Source: Pseudomonas sp. Irchel 3A7 (GTDB lineage: Bacteria > Pseudomonadota > Gammaproteobacteria > Pseudomonadales > Pseudomonadaceae). From it: a stretch of 64,000 nt of DNA. Where the stretch lies: the NCBI RefSeq assembly GCF_900187565.1, contig NZ_FYED01000009.1, positions 62,001 to 126,000 on the forward strand, in the 5' to 3' direction. Positions 1 to 8,111 of this stretch are shown one piece after another; the stretch's first letter is position 1, and each line of letters begins with the position of its first letter. Both the position numbers and the translations under genes were made by a program. Under the pieces are notes generated by a model. That model worked only from the letters and a program-made list of their open reading frames with translations. It searched no databases and had not been told where the DNA came from.

Positions 1-513
1 GGCTTCGCCCCGGGCGACCAACTGGACGGCGACTTCACCGAAGCCACCACCCGTGACGGTTTCCGCATCGCCCACGACATCAGCGCCTACAGCTTCGTGG
101 CCCTGGCCAAGGCCGGTCGCGAAATGATGAAAGGCCGCAACGGCAGCCTGCTGACCCTGTCGTACCTGGGCGCCGAGCGCACCATGCCGAACTACAACGT
201 GATGGGCATGGCCAAGGCTTCCCTGGAAGCGGGCGTTCGTTACCTGGCCGGCTCCCTGGGCCCGGACGGTACTCGCGTCAACTGCGTATCGGCTGGCCCG
301 ATCCGCACCCTCGCCGCTTCCGGCATCAAGAACTTCCGCAAGATGCTGGCCGCCAACGAAGCGCAAACCCCGCTGCGTCGCAACGTCACCATCGAAGAAG
401 TCGGCAACGCCGGTGCATTCCTGTGCTCCGACCTGGCGTCCGGCATCAGCGGCGAAATCATGTACGTGGACGGTGGCTTCAACACCACGGCCATGGGCAA
501 TATCGAAGAGTGA
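1..513 (+). CDS. fabI: Enoyl-[acyl-carrier-protein] reductase (NADH) FabI, C-terminal part (5' end outside window)
   Basis: FabI reduces trans-2-enoyl-ACP in the last step of each type II fatty-acid elongation cycle in the cytosol. The reading frame is open from base 1, so the start lies outside the window and about 170 residues are seen. The SDR-type active site is visible: a Tyr in SYLGAE, then NYNVMGMAK, where Tyr and Lys are seven residues apart as in E. coli Tyr156/Lys163. The NAD-site segment VNCVSAGPIRTLAASGI follows, and the protein ends in the usual DGGFNTTAMG tail. The gene is followed directly by a strong hairpin terminator, so it is the last gene of its transcript. Confidence 0.97.
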   Translation, partial: GFAPGDQLDGDFTEATTRDGFRIAHDISAYSFVALAKAGREMMKGRNGSLLTLSYLGAERTMPNYNVMGMAKASLEAGVRYLAGSLGPDGTRVNCVSAGPIRTLAASGIKNFRKMLAANEAQTPLRRNVTIEEVGNAGAFLCSDLASGISGEIMYVDGGFNTTAMGNIEE

Positions 514-529
514 TCTTCGGTTAGCCATC

Positions 530-560
530 AAAAAACCCGCCTGTTTTGGCGGGTTTTTTG
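530..560 (+). terminator. Rho-independent terminator of fabI
   Basis: The perfect inverted repeat AAAAAACCCGCC-TGTT-GGCGGGTTTTTT lies 17 bases after the fabI stop. It has a GC-rich stem, an A-run before and a T-run after, so it can terminate from both sides. Confidence 0.93.
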
Positions 561-592
561 TGCCTGCGATTCCGCGCACAACATGGCCCCTT

Positions 593-681
593 GTGGGAGC
601 GAGCCTGCTCGCGAAGGCGGTGTGCCAGCCAACATCAAAACTGAATGTCAGTCCGCTTTCGCGAGCAGGCTCGCTCCCACA
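593..681. repeat. REP doublet (type A, forward-reverse)
   Basis: GTGGGAGCGAGCCTGCTCGC and its reverse complement face each other across about 40 bases. The doublet stops four bases before the stop codon of the leftward LysR gene. Confidence 0.93.
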
Positions 682-684
682 GGG

Positions 685-1545
685 TTATTCGGTGTTCAGG
701 CATTTCGCGAACAACTGCTGGATCGGTTGCATCCGCTGGCTGTAGCGCTGCAACAGGACGATTTCGCGGTAGAAGGTCAACTCGCCCAAGCGAATTACCC
801 TGACCTTCGCCCCATGCTCCAGCCACAACCCCGCCTCCGGCAACAGCGAAACCCCCAACCCGCATTCGACCATTTTCACAATGGCTTCCAGCTCATCCAG
901 TTCCAGTGCGACCTGCACATCGATCTGCCGCTCCCGCAGAAATCGCGTCACCAGGCGCCCGCCGAACGAGTTGCGGTCGTAGCGCACATGGGGATGTTCG
1001 GCGAGCAGCGTGAGCGGGTCATCGCCTTCAAGGTCCATCGGCGCGATCAGCACGAACGGTTCGCGGCGGATCACTTGCGCCGACAGTTCCTTGGGCAGGT
1101 CGAACGGCGGCTTGATCAGGATCGCCAGGTCCACCTCTCCCGTGTCCACCTGGCTCAACAGGTTCAGGGAAACGCCCGGCACCAGTTTCGGCTCCAGGCG
1201 CGGCGCCTGCTGGCGCAATCGCAACAATGCCTGGGGCAGCAATCCGGTCTGCACCGTGGCCACGGCGCCGATCTTCAATTCGCCACGGTACTCGCTGACG
1301 TCATCACTGACTGCCATGCGATTGAAGATTTCCAACATCTGCCTGGCCATCGGCAACGCGCGCTGGCCCGCCGCATTGAGCAGCGCCTGACGCCCGGTGC
1401 GATCGAACAGACGAATGCCGAGGGCCTGTTCCAGATTGCGGATCTGCGCGCTGACCGCCGATTGCGTCAGGCCGATGTGCATGCCCGCGGCGGCGAACGT
1501 GCCATGGCGCGCCACGGCGATAAAGGTTTTCAGTTCTCGAAGCAT
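685..1545 (-). CDS. LysR-family transcriptional regulator
   Basis: A 286-residue DNA-binding regulator of standard LTTR length. The N-terminal winged helix-turn-helix is clear: LRELKTFIAVARHGTFAAAG followed by TQSAVSAQIRNLEQALGIRLFDR. The periplasmic-binding-protein-like effector domain follows (about residues 90-286). I chose the ATG at 1545 because GGTGG lies five bases upstream of it; a GTG three codons earlier is also in frame. It is transcribed divergently from the VOC gene at 1661, and LTTRs usually control the adjacent divergent gene, so that gene is the likely target. The effector cannot be read from the sequence. Confidence 0.9.
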   Translation of the reverse strand: MLRELKTFIAVARHGTFAAAGMHIGLTQSAVSAQIRNLEQALGIRLFDRTGRQALLNAAGQRALPMARQMLEIFNRMAVSDDVSEYRGELKIGAVATVQTGLLPQALLRLRQQAPRLEPKLVPGVSLNLLSQVDTGEVDLAILIKPPFDLPKELSAQVIRREPFVLIAPMDLEGDDPLTLLAEHPHVRYDRNSFGGRLVTRFLRERQIDVQVALELDELEAIVKMVECGLGVSLLPEAGLWLEHGAKVRVIRLGELTFYREIVLLQRYSQRMQPIQQLFAKCLNTE

Positions 1546-1660
1546 GGCGGCCACCGATTGATCGAAATAATTTGAGCTCGATGCAAAAACTATCGTCTTT
1601 CAATCGAAAAGCACAGGACTAAACTCTGCCTGAACTCCCCATGCAAGCGAGGCAAGCCTG
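1546..1660. promoter_or_regulatory. Divergent LysR/VOC promoter region with LTTR-like dyads
   Basis: A 115-bp divergent intergenic region. ATCGA (1561-1565) and TCGAT (1578-1582) form a dyad with 12 bases between the arms, and CGAT/ATCG (1579-1582/1592-1595) forms a second overlapping one. Such T-N11-A-like dyads are typical LysR sites; the assignment is inference. Confidence 0.4.
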
Positions 1661-2086
1661 ATGCAACTGTCCCCTTTTCACCTGGCCATTCCCGTGTATG
1701 ACCTGGCGGCTGCGCGGCACTTCTATGGCAGCGTATTTGGCCTCGAAGAAGGTCGTTCGAGCGATCATTGGGTCGACTTCAACTTTTTCGGCCATCAACT
1801 GGTCATCCACCTGGCGCCGAAAAACGCCTCGCAGGAAGCGGCCCATACCAACGCCGTCGACGGTCATGACGTACCGGTGCCGCATTTCGGCGTGGTGCTG
1901 GGGATGGCGCAATGGGAGGCACTGGCCGAGCGGCTGAAGGCATTGCAGACGCGCTTCGTGATCGAGCCGGGGATTCGTTTTCAAGGGCTGGTGGGCGAAC
2001 AGGCGACGATGTTTCTGTTCGATCCGTGCGGCAATGCACTGGAGTTCAAGGCGTTCAAGGATATTGGGCAGTTGTTTGCCAAGTGA
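1661..2086 (+). CDS. VOC-family (glyoxalase/bleomycin-resistance/dioxygenase) protein
   Basis: A 141-residue vicinal-oxygen-chelate fold protein. The first beta-alpha module contains LSPFHLAIPVYDLAAARHFY and the second ends with FLFDPCGNALEFKAF, giving the usual His/His/Glu metal-ligand candidates (His7, a His near 45-50, His75, and Glu in LEFK). GAGG sits eight bases before the ATG. It is divergent from the LysR regulator at 685-1545, which probably controls it. Members of this group include small-molecule lyases, isomerases and resistance proteins; the substrate here cannot be inferred. A REP doublet lies downstream. Confidence 0.85.
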   Translation: MQLSPFHLAIPVYDLAAARHFYGSVFGLEEGRSSDHWVDFNFFGHQLVIHLAPKNASQEAAHTNAVDGHDVPVPHFGVVLGMAQWEALAERLKALQTRFVIEPGIRFQGLVGEQATMFLFDPCGNALEFKAFKDIGQLFAK

Positions 2087-2110
2087 CGGAATGCGTTGCC
2101 ACTAAGGCCG

Positions 2111-2190
2111 CCTTCGCGAGCAGGCTCGCTCCCACCTTTGATCGAGTTTAAATGCGATCAACTGTGGGAGCGAGCCTGCTCGCGAAGAGG
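2111..2190. repeat. REP doublet (type A, reverse-forward)
   Basis: Two type A REP palindromes in back-to-back order separated by about 28 bases, in the gap between two convergent genes. Confidence 0.92.
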
Positions 2191-2210
2191 CCCGCAAATA
2201 CAACGTCACT

Positions 2211-2783
2211 CTACTTGCCTATCACTCTTTCAGCCTCTTCCAACAGCTCTTCAGCCGTTCCATGAACCGCCGGGTCATGCTCGATCTGCCCGATACTGAA
2301 GCGTATGTCATACCCGCGATGCGCCGTGGCATTGCGTTCATCGAGCATTTCTTCGAGCCGCGCCTTGATTGCATGGGTGTCCACCGAGGCGGACCCCGTC
2401 AGCAAGGCAACGAAGGTGGCACCGTCCAGCCGCCCGATCACATCGCTTTCACGAAAACCTATACGCAGTACATCGGCGAAGGTTTTCAGCGCGTTGTCAC
2501 CCTCGGTGCGACCGAACAGGTAGTTGATGCGTTTGAATTCATCGAGATTGAAGAACAGCAACGTCGCCGGTCGGCCCAGTTGCCCGCAGGCGTCCAGTCC
2601 CAGTTGGGCCAGCGCCAGGAAACCGTGCCGGTTGGGCAGCAGCGTCAACTCATCCATGCTCGCCATCTGTACCCCGATCAGCTCTTGCTCCGCCTTGCGG
2701 GCGAGATCGCGCAGTAGCTCACGCTCCTGCTGCGGCGTCCCTGCACGCTTACTGGATTTGTGCGGTTTGCCTGAGATCAGCAT
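2211..2783 (-). CDS. Degenerate GGDEF-domain protein
   Basis: A short protein (about 190 residues) that is nearly all GGDEF domain, with a short helical lead-in and no sensor domain or membrane segment. The family start DELTLLPNRHGF and the metal-site segment LFFNLDEFKRIN are present. The catalytic signature is DGATF instead of GGDEF (residues 124-128 counting from the upstream ATG at 2795), so the metal/catalytic acidic pair is replaced by Ala-Thr. Diguanylate cyclase activity is therefore unlikely; a GTP/c-di-GMP-binding or protein-interaction role is possible. I prefer the ATG at 2783 because GGAG lies six bases before it; an in-frame ATG also exists at 2795. Confidence 0.85.
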   Translation of the reverse strand: MLISGKPHKSSKRAGTPQQERELLRDLARKAEQELIGVQMASMDELTLLPNRHGFLALAQLGLDACGQLGRPATLLFFNLDEFKRINYLFGRTEGDNALKTFADVLRIGFRESDVIGRLDGATFVALLTGSASVDTHAIKARLEEMLDERNATAHRGYDIRFSIGQIEHDPAVHGTAEELLEEAERVIGK

Positions 2784-2857
2784 CACATACTCCATGGGTG
2801 GGTATGCTCTTTAGAGTCCTCGATACCGGGTTTGACTCCATGTCGACTCGCCGTTGG

Positions 2858-3439
2858 TCAGCTACCCACTACCGGACACGGCCCGCCGGCGTCCGCCCAG
2901 CGCTTGAACTGCGTGACAAAAATATCGTGCGGCACCGGCACCGGCGCACGATCACCGCCCGGATTCCAGCCCCAAAGCACCAGTTTGTCTTCACGGACAT
3001 GCTTGATCAGCGCCGCGAAATCACGGTCGCCGTTTCGTGTACGGTCCTTGATCATGCTGCACAACTGGTCGGGCGGCAGGCCGATCCAGGCCATTTTGTG
3101 CGCCGCCGGCGGCAAACTCCAATGCGGTGCACCGGGTGGCGCTTTCGGGCCGTAGCTGGCCGGCGGATTGGCTTCGGCATGACAACTGGCACAAGGCAAG
3201 CCCGCCGCCCCCTTGCCGTCCATGCCGCGCACAACGTTCATCGCGTGGGGCGTTCCCGCGTCGAACTGCAACGGCGAATCGCCGGGAATGTGGCAGTTCT
3301 GGCACCGCGGGCTCTGGAACACTTTCTGTACCGTGTCGAAGGCCTTCACGGCCTCTTTATCTTCGGCGAACAGCTCGGTTGCATAGACAAAAAGGCCAAC
3401 CAGTATCAGCGCTCCAAGCACCCAATGATGTCGTCTCAT
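2858..3439 (-). CDS. Di-haem c-type cytochrome of a molybdenum hydroxylase operon
   Basis: A 193-residue protein with an N-terminal membrane segment/signal (HHWVLGALILVGLFVYATELFA) and two haem-c motifs, CQNCH (residues 46-50) and CASCH (83-87). It should be exported and matured in the periplasm. It starts one base after the stop of the molybdopterin subunit gene, so the two are translationally linked. In this arrangement the cytochrome is expected to accept electrons from the [2Fe-2S] subunit of the periplasmic hydroxylase and pass them to the respiratory chain. It is shorter than the three-haem cytochromes often paired with such enzymes. Confidence 0.87.
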   Translation of the reverse strand: MRRHHWVLGALILVGLFVYATELFAEDKEAVKAFDTVQKVFQSPRCQNCHIPGDSPLQFDAGTPHAMNVVRGMDGKGAAGLPCASCHAEANPPASYGPKAPPGAPHWSLPPAAHKMAWIGLPPDQLCSMIKDRTRNGDRDFAALIKHVREDKLVLWGWNPGGDRAPVPVPHDIFVTQFKRWADAGGPCPVVGS

Positions 3440-3440
3440 C

Positions 3441-5609
3441 TCACACCCCCGACAGTTGCAGCGGCAGCTCCCGCAGGCGTTGCCCGGTCAGGGCGAACAC
3501 CGCGTTGGCTACCGCCGGCGCCGTGGGTGGTACACCGGCCTCGCCAATGCCTCCGGGTTTTTCGCTGCTGTTCAGGATATGCACTTGCACCACCGGCATC
3601 TCGTTGAGCCGCAGCACCTGGTAATCGTGGTAGTTGGACTGCACCACCTTGCCGTCCTTGATCGTCAGTTTGCTGTGCAAGGTGAAACTCAGGCCAAAGG
3701 CGATGCACGACTCCATTTGCGCCGCGATACTCTGCGGGTTGACCGCAATCCCGCAGTCCACCGCGCACACCACGCGATGCACGCGAATCGCCAGGTTCTC
3801 CTGGGACACCTCGGCGACCTGGGCCACGTAGCTGCCGAACGATTCATGCACCGCCACGCCCAAGGCATGGCCGTCCGGCAGTGGCGCTTTCCAGTTGGCT
3901 TTCTCTACCGCCAGGTTCAACACACCCAGGTGCCGTGGATGGTTCTTGAGCAAGGTCCGTCGGTATTCCACCGGGTCCTTGCCCGCCGCCGCGGCCAGTT
4001 CATCGATCAGCGATTCCATGACGAAGCCGGTGTGGGTATGCCCCACCGAACGCAGCCACAGCACGCTGATACCGGTTTTCGGCGAATGCAGGTCAACCTG
4101 ATGATCGGCCAGTCCTTCGAGATACGGGCTATCGGCCACGCCCTCGACCGAGGTCTTGTCGATGCCGTTCTTGACCATGGCCGCTTCGAGCGAGGTACCG
4201 ACCATGATCGACTGCCCGACCAGCACATGCTTCCACGCCATCGGCAAGCCGTCGGCACCCAGGCCGACACGCGCCTGGTGCAGGAATGCCGAGCGGTAGT
4301 AGCCGCCACGGATGTCATCCTCCCGCGCCCACACGGTTTTCACCGGTGCGCCCGCGGCCTTGGCGACCTGCACCGCTTCGGCGACAAAATCCGACGTCGG
4401 ATTGGCCCGGCGGCCAAAACCGCCACCCAGGAACTCGGTATGGATCTCCACTTGCTCAGGCTTGAGCCCGGTGATTTTCCCGGCAATCATCTGGTCCAGG
4501 GTCTGGAACTGCGTACCGGTCCAGATCTCGCATTTGTCCTGGGTAATTTTCACCGTGCAATTGAGCGGTTCCATCGGTGCGTGGGCCAGATACGGCACGC
4601 TGTACTCGACGTCGAGGGTCTTGGCCGCTTTGGCCAATGCGGCCTTGGTATCGCCGGCCTGGCTGGCCGGAAGGCCGGGGGTGGCGGCGAGTTTGCGAAA
4701 GTCTTCCAGCAATTTCTGACTGTCGAGCCCGGCGTTCGGCCCCAGATCCCATTCGACGTGCAGCGCATCACGCCCCAGTTTCGCCGCCCAATAGTGATCG
4801 GCAATCACCGCCACGCCCGTCGGCACCTGCACCACTTTGTGCACGCCAGGAATCGCCAGCGCCTCGGCGCCTTCAAAGGATTTGACGCTGCCGCCGAATA
4901 CCGGGGGACGGGCGACCATCGCGGTCATCAGGCCTTCGAACTGCACGTCCATGCCGAACCTGGCGCGCCCGGTGATCTTCTCTGGCGTGTCCAGGCGTTT
5001 CGTGGGTTTGCCAATGATTCTCCAGTCCTTGGCCTCCTTGAATTTGATGGTCTCAGGGTCCGGCACCGGCAACTTGCCGGCGTCGTCGGCCAGTTCGCCA
5101 TAAGTGGCGCGCTGGTCGCCGGCAATCACTACACCCGATTCGGTACGAATGTCGGAAGGTGCGACGTTGAAGCGCTTGGCCGCCGCCTCGATCAACATCA
5201 ACCGCGCCGCCGCGCCGGCCTGGCGGTAGCGGTCGAACTCCATCCAGGTCGAGGTCGAGCCGCCGGTGATCTGCATGCCACCAAAACCCGCCAGGCCATA
5301 GTCCTTGGCGGAGGCCGGGGAATGTTCGACGCGGATTTTTGACCAGTCGGCGTCCAGTTCTTCGGCGATCAACATGGTCAGGCCGGTCCAGATGCCCTGG
5401 CCCATTTCCGAATGACCGAGCAGCACGGTGACGCTGTTGTCATTGCCGATGCGCAGGAAGGCATTGGGGGCGAACGCGTTGCCCTGGTTCTCGGCCCCCA
5501 CGGCAAAACGATGGCCACCGGGGATGACAAACGCCACCACCAGACCGCCGCCCAGCACGGCACTGCCTTTGAGAAAACCACGACGCGAGAGCGGATAAAT
5601 GCTGTCCAT
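3441..5609 (-). CDS. Molybdopterin-binding subunit of a xanthine-dehydrogenase-family (isoquinoline 1-oxidoreductase-like) enzyme
   Basis: A 722-residue large subunit of the IorB type. It begins with a twin-arginine signal (SRRGFLKG, residues 8-15, then a hydrophobic stretch), so the folded molybdoenzyme is exported by Tat. The molybdenum-cofactor regions are recognisable: GHSEMGQGIWTGL near the N-terminus, LGGGFGRRANPTSDF in the middle, and EKPGGIGEAGVPPTAPAVANA near the C-terminus, which holds the family Glu. The start at 5609 places a GAGGTG ribosome site over the stop of the upstream [2Fe-2S] gene. The frame is open further upstream but lacks any signal there. The substrate (N-heterocycle, aldehyde or other) is unknown. 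Confidence 0.9.
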   Translation of the reverse strand: MDSIYPLSRRGFLKGSAVLGGGLVVAFVIPGGHRFAVGAENQGNAFAPNAFLRIGNDNSVTVLLGHSEMGQGIWTGLTMLIAEELDADWSKIRVEHSPASAKDYGLAGFGGMQITGGSTSTWMEFDRYRQAGAAARLMLIEAAAKRFNVAPSDIRTESGVVIAGDQRATYGELADDAGKLPVPDPETIKFKEAKDWRIIGKPTKRLDTPEKITGRARFGMDVQFEGLMTAMVARPPVFGGSVKSFEGAEALAIPGVHKVVQVPTGVAVIADHYWAAKLGRDALHVEWDLGPNAGLDSQKLLEDFRKLAATPGLPASQAGDTKAALAKAAKTLDVEYSVPYLAHAPMEPLNCTVKITQDKCEIWTGTQFQTLDQMIAGKITGLKPEQVEIHTEFLGGGFGRRANPTSDFVAEAVQVAKAAGAPVKTVWAREDDIRGGYYRSAFLHQARVGLGADGLPMAWKHVLVGQSIMVGTSLEAAMVKNGIDKTSVEGVADSPYLEGLADHQVDLHSPKTGISVLWLRSVGHTHTGFVMESLIDELAAAAGKDPVEYRRTLLKNHPRHLGVLNLAVEKANWKAPLPDGHALGVAVHESFGSYVAQVAEVSQENLAIRVHRVVCAVDCGIAVNPQSIAAQMESCIAFGLSFTLHSKLTIKDGKVVQSNYHDYQVLRLNEMPVVQVHILNSSEKPGGIGEAGVPPTAPAVANAVFALTGQRLRELPLQLSGV

Positions 5610-5616
5610 GGCCACC

Positions 5617-6072
5617 TCAACCCAGCTCGGCGGCGCGTTTGACCGCGGCACGAATTCTTGGATAGGTGCCGCAACGGCAGATGTTGCCCGACAGCGCCTG
5701 ATCGATATCGCTGACGGTCGGTTGCGGGATCTTCGCCAGCAACGCCGCCGCCGACATAATCTGCCCGGACTGGCAGTAACCGCACTGCACCACATCGAGT
5801 TCGGCCCAGGCTTGCTGCACCGGGTGCGAACCGTCAGTCGACAAGCCTTCGATGGTGAGGATTTTCTGGCCGTGTGCCACGGCTGTAGCCGGCGTGATGC
5901 AGGAACGTAATGGCGTGCCGTCGATGTGTACGGTACAGGCGCCACACTGGGCCATGCCGCAGCCGAACTTGGTCCCGGTGAGGTGCGCGACATCGCGCAG
6001 GACCCAGAGCAAAGGCATGTCCGCGGGGACATCCAGTTCCTGGTCCTTGCCATTGATATTGAGGGTCAGCAT
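5617..6072 (-). CDS. (2Fe-2S)-binding small subunit of the molybdenum hydroxylase (IorA-like)
   Basis: A 151-residue iron-sulfur subunit. It has a plant-type ferredoxin cluster site (Cys38, 43, 46, 58 in CGMAQCGAC...C) and the helical second cluster site (Cys97, 100, 132, 134 in CGYCQSGQ and CRCGTY). It relays electrons from the molybdenum site to the cytochrome encoded two genes downstream. The start at 6072 is preceded by GAGGAG. It has no export signal of its own, so it is expected to be carried out with the Tat-bearing large subunit. It is the first gene of the leftward three-gene operon. Confidence 0.93.
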   Translation of the reverse strand: MLTLNINGKDQELDVPADMPLLWVLRDVAHLTGTKFGCGMAQCGACTVHIDGTPLRSCITPATAVAHGQKILTIEGLSTDGSHPVQQAWAELDVVQCGYCQSGQIMSAAALLAKIPQPTVSDIDQALSGNICRCGTYPRIRAAVKRAAELG

Positions 6073-6238
6073 TGCGAAGCTCCTCAGACTCACGGTGTTC
6101 TGAAGGGGGCGTCGCTGTGGCAATGAACAACCTACGCGCGCCTTGGTTATCCCTACAGCTAAGTCCAATTTGCTTCGCTGGCCGAGGTGTATCGACCACC
6201 GGTCACACAAGAACCCTCTAACAGACGATGAGTAACCT

Positions 6239-6333
6239 GTGGCGAGGGAGCTTGCCCCCGCTGGGCTGCGAAGCGGCCCTATAAAGAAAGGGACTGCTAC
6301 GCCGTCCAGCGGGAGCAAGCTCCCTCGCCACAG
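6239..6333. repeat. REP doublet (type B, GTGGCGAGGGAGCTTGC family)
   Basis: An inverted pair of the second REP family, with arms beginning TGTGGCGAGGGAGCTTGC and facing each other. It lies between the nnrS stop and the promoter side of the molybdenum hydroxylase operon. Confidence 0.92.
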
Positions 6334-6341
6334 TGTCGGGG

Positions 6342-7496
6342 TCAAACCCTCGGCTTGAACAAAATACCGGTGTAACGCAACAGAAACAGCCCGAACGCCA
6401 TACACCAAAGCAGCGCCGACAATCCCAGTCCCAACCCGGAAAACGGCACCAGCAACACCCGTGACAGGCCCGCCACCAGCACCAGGGCAAACCCCAGGAC
6501 GATGGCTTTCGACGGCTGCAACGGCCGCCCGGTGTGACCCAGGCTGACCCGGGCAATCATTGCCAGAATCAACCCACCCACTCCACCCACCGCCAGCGAA
6601 TGGGTCGCCAGGCTCTGTTGCGGCATCAGGCCGACATGCCACAGCGCCATCGCGAACACCGCCACCACCAGCCAGACGTAGGACAGGTACAGCGACCACA
6701 ACAGCGGCACGCGCCACATGCCCCGATCATGCCAACGCCACAGGCGCAGCAGATGCAAAGCCCCCATCAGCACAAACAACGCCGCCAGCCAGAGCCTGGG
6801 GACATCATGTAAACCGAGGGCGAAGGTCAACGCCACAAGCAAACTACTCAGCAACAGGAACCGGGTCGGCCATGGACTGATTGCAGGCTGTGCCGGGCGA
6901 TTCAAGCCGCGCTGGATGAAGAACGGGATCACGCGCCCGCCAATCACGCTCATCATCGCACCCACCAGCCACAAGGCGGCCAGTACACCACGCCGCTGCA
7001 GGCCTGCGTCATCCACCGACATACCCCACAGCGTCATGGCCTGACAACCGGCCAGCAGCATGACCATCAGCAGAATCGGATAATTGTCGCGCTTGCCGGC
7101 CGCTATCAGGTCGCGGCCCAGAGCAATGGCCAGCAGTGGCAGGAAAGGCAACTGCGATAGAAGTAGTAGCGCAGGAGGAATCGGCATCCACCAGGCCAGG
7201 CGCGCCAGCACCCAGACCAGCACCAGCCCGATCAATGGCCAGCCCTTGAGCGCAGGTCGGCCGGTCCAGTTCGGCACCGCCGTCAACAGGAACCCGCCGA
7301 TGATTGCCACGGCGAACCCGAACGGCATTTCGTGTCGATGCCAGGCAAGCATGCCGCCCACTGGTTGCGCGCCGGGCAAGCGGCCGTACAACCACAAGGC
7401 CCAGATCGCCACCGACAGTGCGGCGAACGTGGCCCCCATCAAAAAAAACGGACGAAAACCCAGACTCAGGACCGGTGCCGCGAGCAGTTTGCGCAT
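6342..7496 (-). CDS. nnrS: NnrS-family membrane protein
   Basis: A 384-residue polytopic membrane protein of the haem- and copper-containing NnrS family, linked in other bacteria to nitric-oxide metabolism and NO-stress resistance. The family start LGFRPFFLMG and the HRHEMPFGFA motif (likely metal ligands) are both present, followed by about 12 hydrophobic segments. Its ATG overlaps the stop of the upstream small membrane protein (TGATG), so the two are translationally coupled. No NO reductase or nitrite reductase genes are in the window. Confidence 0.9.
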   Translation of the reverse strand: MRKLLAAPVLSLGFRPFFLMGATFAALSVAIWALWLYGRLPGAQPVGGMLAWHRHEMPFGFAVAIIGGFLLTAVPNWTGRPALKGWPLIGLVLVWVLARLAWWMPIPPALLLLSQLPFLPLLAIALGRDLIAAGKRDNYPILLMVMLLAGCQAMTLWGMSVDDAGLQRRGVLAALWLVGAMMSVIGGRVIPFFIQRGLNRPAQPAISPWPTRFLLLSSLLVALTFALGLHDVPRLWLAALFVLMGALHLLRLWRWHDRGMWRVPLLWSLYLSYVWLVVAVFAMALWHVGLMPQQSLATHSLAVGGVGGLILAMIARVSLGHTGRPLQPSKAIVLGFALVLVAGLSRVLLVPFSGLGLGLSALLWCMAFGLFLLRYTGILFKPRV

Positions 7497-7744
7497 CAGA
7501 CGAGCGCCCCGGCCAGTGGCTTGCTCAACCGGTGCTGGGCCAGCAGGCGCATGACGTAACCGATTTTCAGCAAGGTCGGGCCGACAATGGTCATGGCGTG
7601 CAATGACACTTGCGCCAGGATCGACAGGTGACCGTCATAAAGGTACGCGCCGTAGATCCCCGCCAGCAGCATGGCCAGGCCAACGCCGAGTACACGGCTG
7701 GAAAGGTGCAGAACATTCTGAGGATTGCTGAAGAAATGGAACAT
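7496..7744 (-). CDS. Small two-helix membrane protein coupled to nnrS (possibly PpyR-like)
   Basis: An 82-residue protein with two hydrophobic segments (about residues 17-37 and 43-62). It is the first gene of a two-gene operon with nnrS and its stop overlaps the nnrS start. In P. aeruginosa a small membrane protein named PpyR sits beside an NnrS-family gene; the size and context here suggest the same family, but that comparison is from memory. Confidence 0.7.
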   Translation of the reverse strand: MFHFFSNPQNVLHLSSRVLGVGLAMLLAGIYGAYLYDGHLSILAQVSLHAMTIVGPTLLKIGYVMRLLAQHRLSKPLAGALV

Positions 7745-8111
7745 TTTCCGTACTCCTGTAGCAGTTCAGTTGTACGTTGGATGTATCAAGTCTCGTGCCA
7801 TATATTTAAGCCATATGAATCAATAGATTGGAGCGATCCATGTCAAAACGACTCCTCTCAAAAGGAGTCATTTGGACACACATAGAAGTCATATTGACTA
7901 ACAGCAACCTTGTAGGAGCGAGCTCGCTCGCGAAGGTGGTGAACGATAACGCGCAAGACCAGATACTCAGCGGTGCCCTGGAGCCCATCGCGAGCAAGCT
8001 CGCTCCTACAAAGAGCAAAAGAGCGTTTTGTCGATCTACGGCACAACCAGACAAGCACAGGCTGGCTACGCTGATAATCCAGCATGCAAAAACCTGCCAG
8101 GGAGACCCGCC
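7745..8111. other. Intergenic region with promoter side of nnrS operon, inverted repeat and REP-like doublet
   Basis: A 367-bp gap between divergent genes. It contains the dyad GACTCCT/AGGAGTC (7850-7856 and 7863-7869, six-base spacer) and a diverged REP doublet (7911-8010). An AT-rich stretch at 7795-7835 is the likely promoter area of the leftward operon. I saw no complete ANR/DNR box here. No convincing gene is present. Confidence 0.6.
7911..8010. repeat. REP-like doublet (diverged variant)
   Basis: TGTAGGAGCGAGCTCGCTCGC and the facing copy ending GCGAGCAAGCTCGCTCCTACA. It differs from type A at several stem positions, and some changes are compensated in the opposing arm (GTAGGAG/CTCCTAC). 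Confidence 0.88.

Noticed and set aside
3456..5342. A 628-codon plus-strand open frame inside the molybdopterin subunit gene
   Set aside because: It is antisense to a gene with clear cofactor motifs; its His/Arg/Gly-rich product is a shadow.
7745..7840. Possible ANR/DNR box upstream of the nnrS operon
   Set aside because: TTGAT half-sites occur on the minus strand, but the second half does not match ATCAA at the required spacing.
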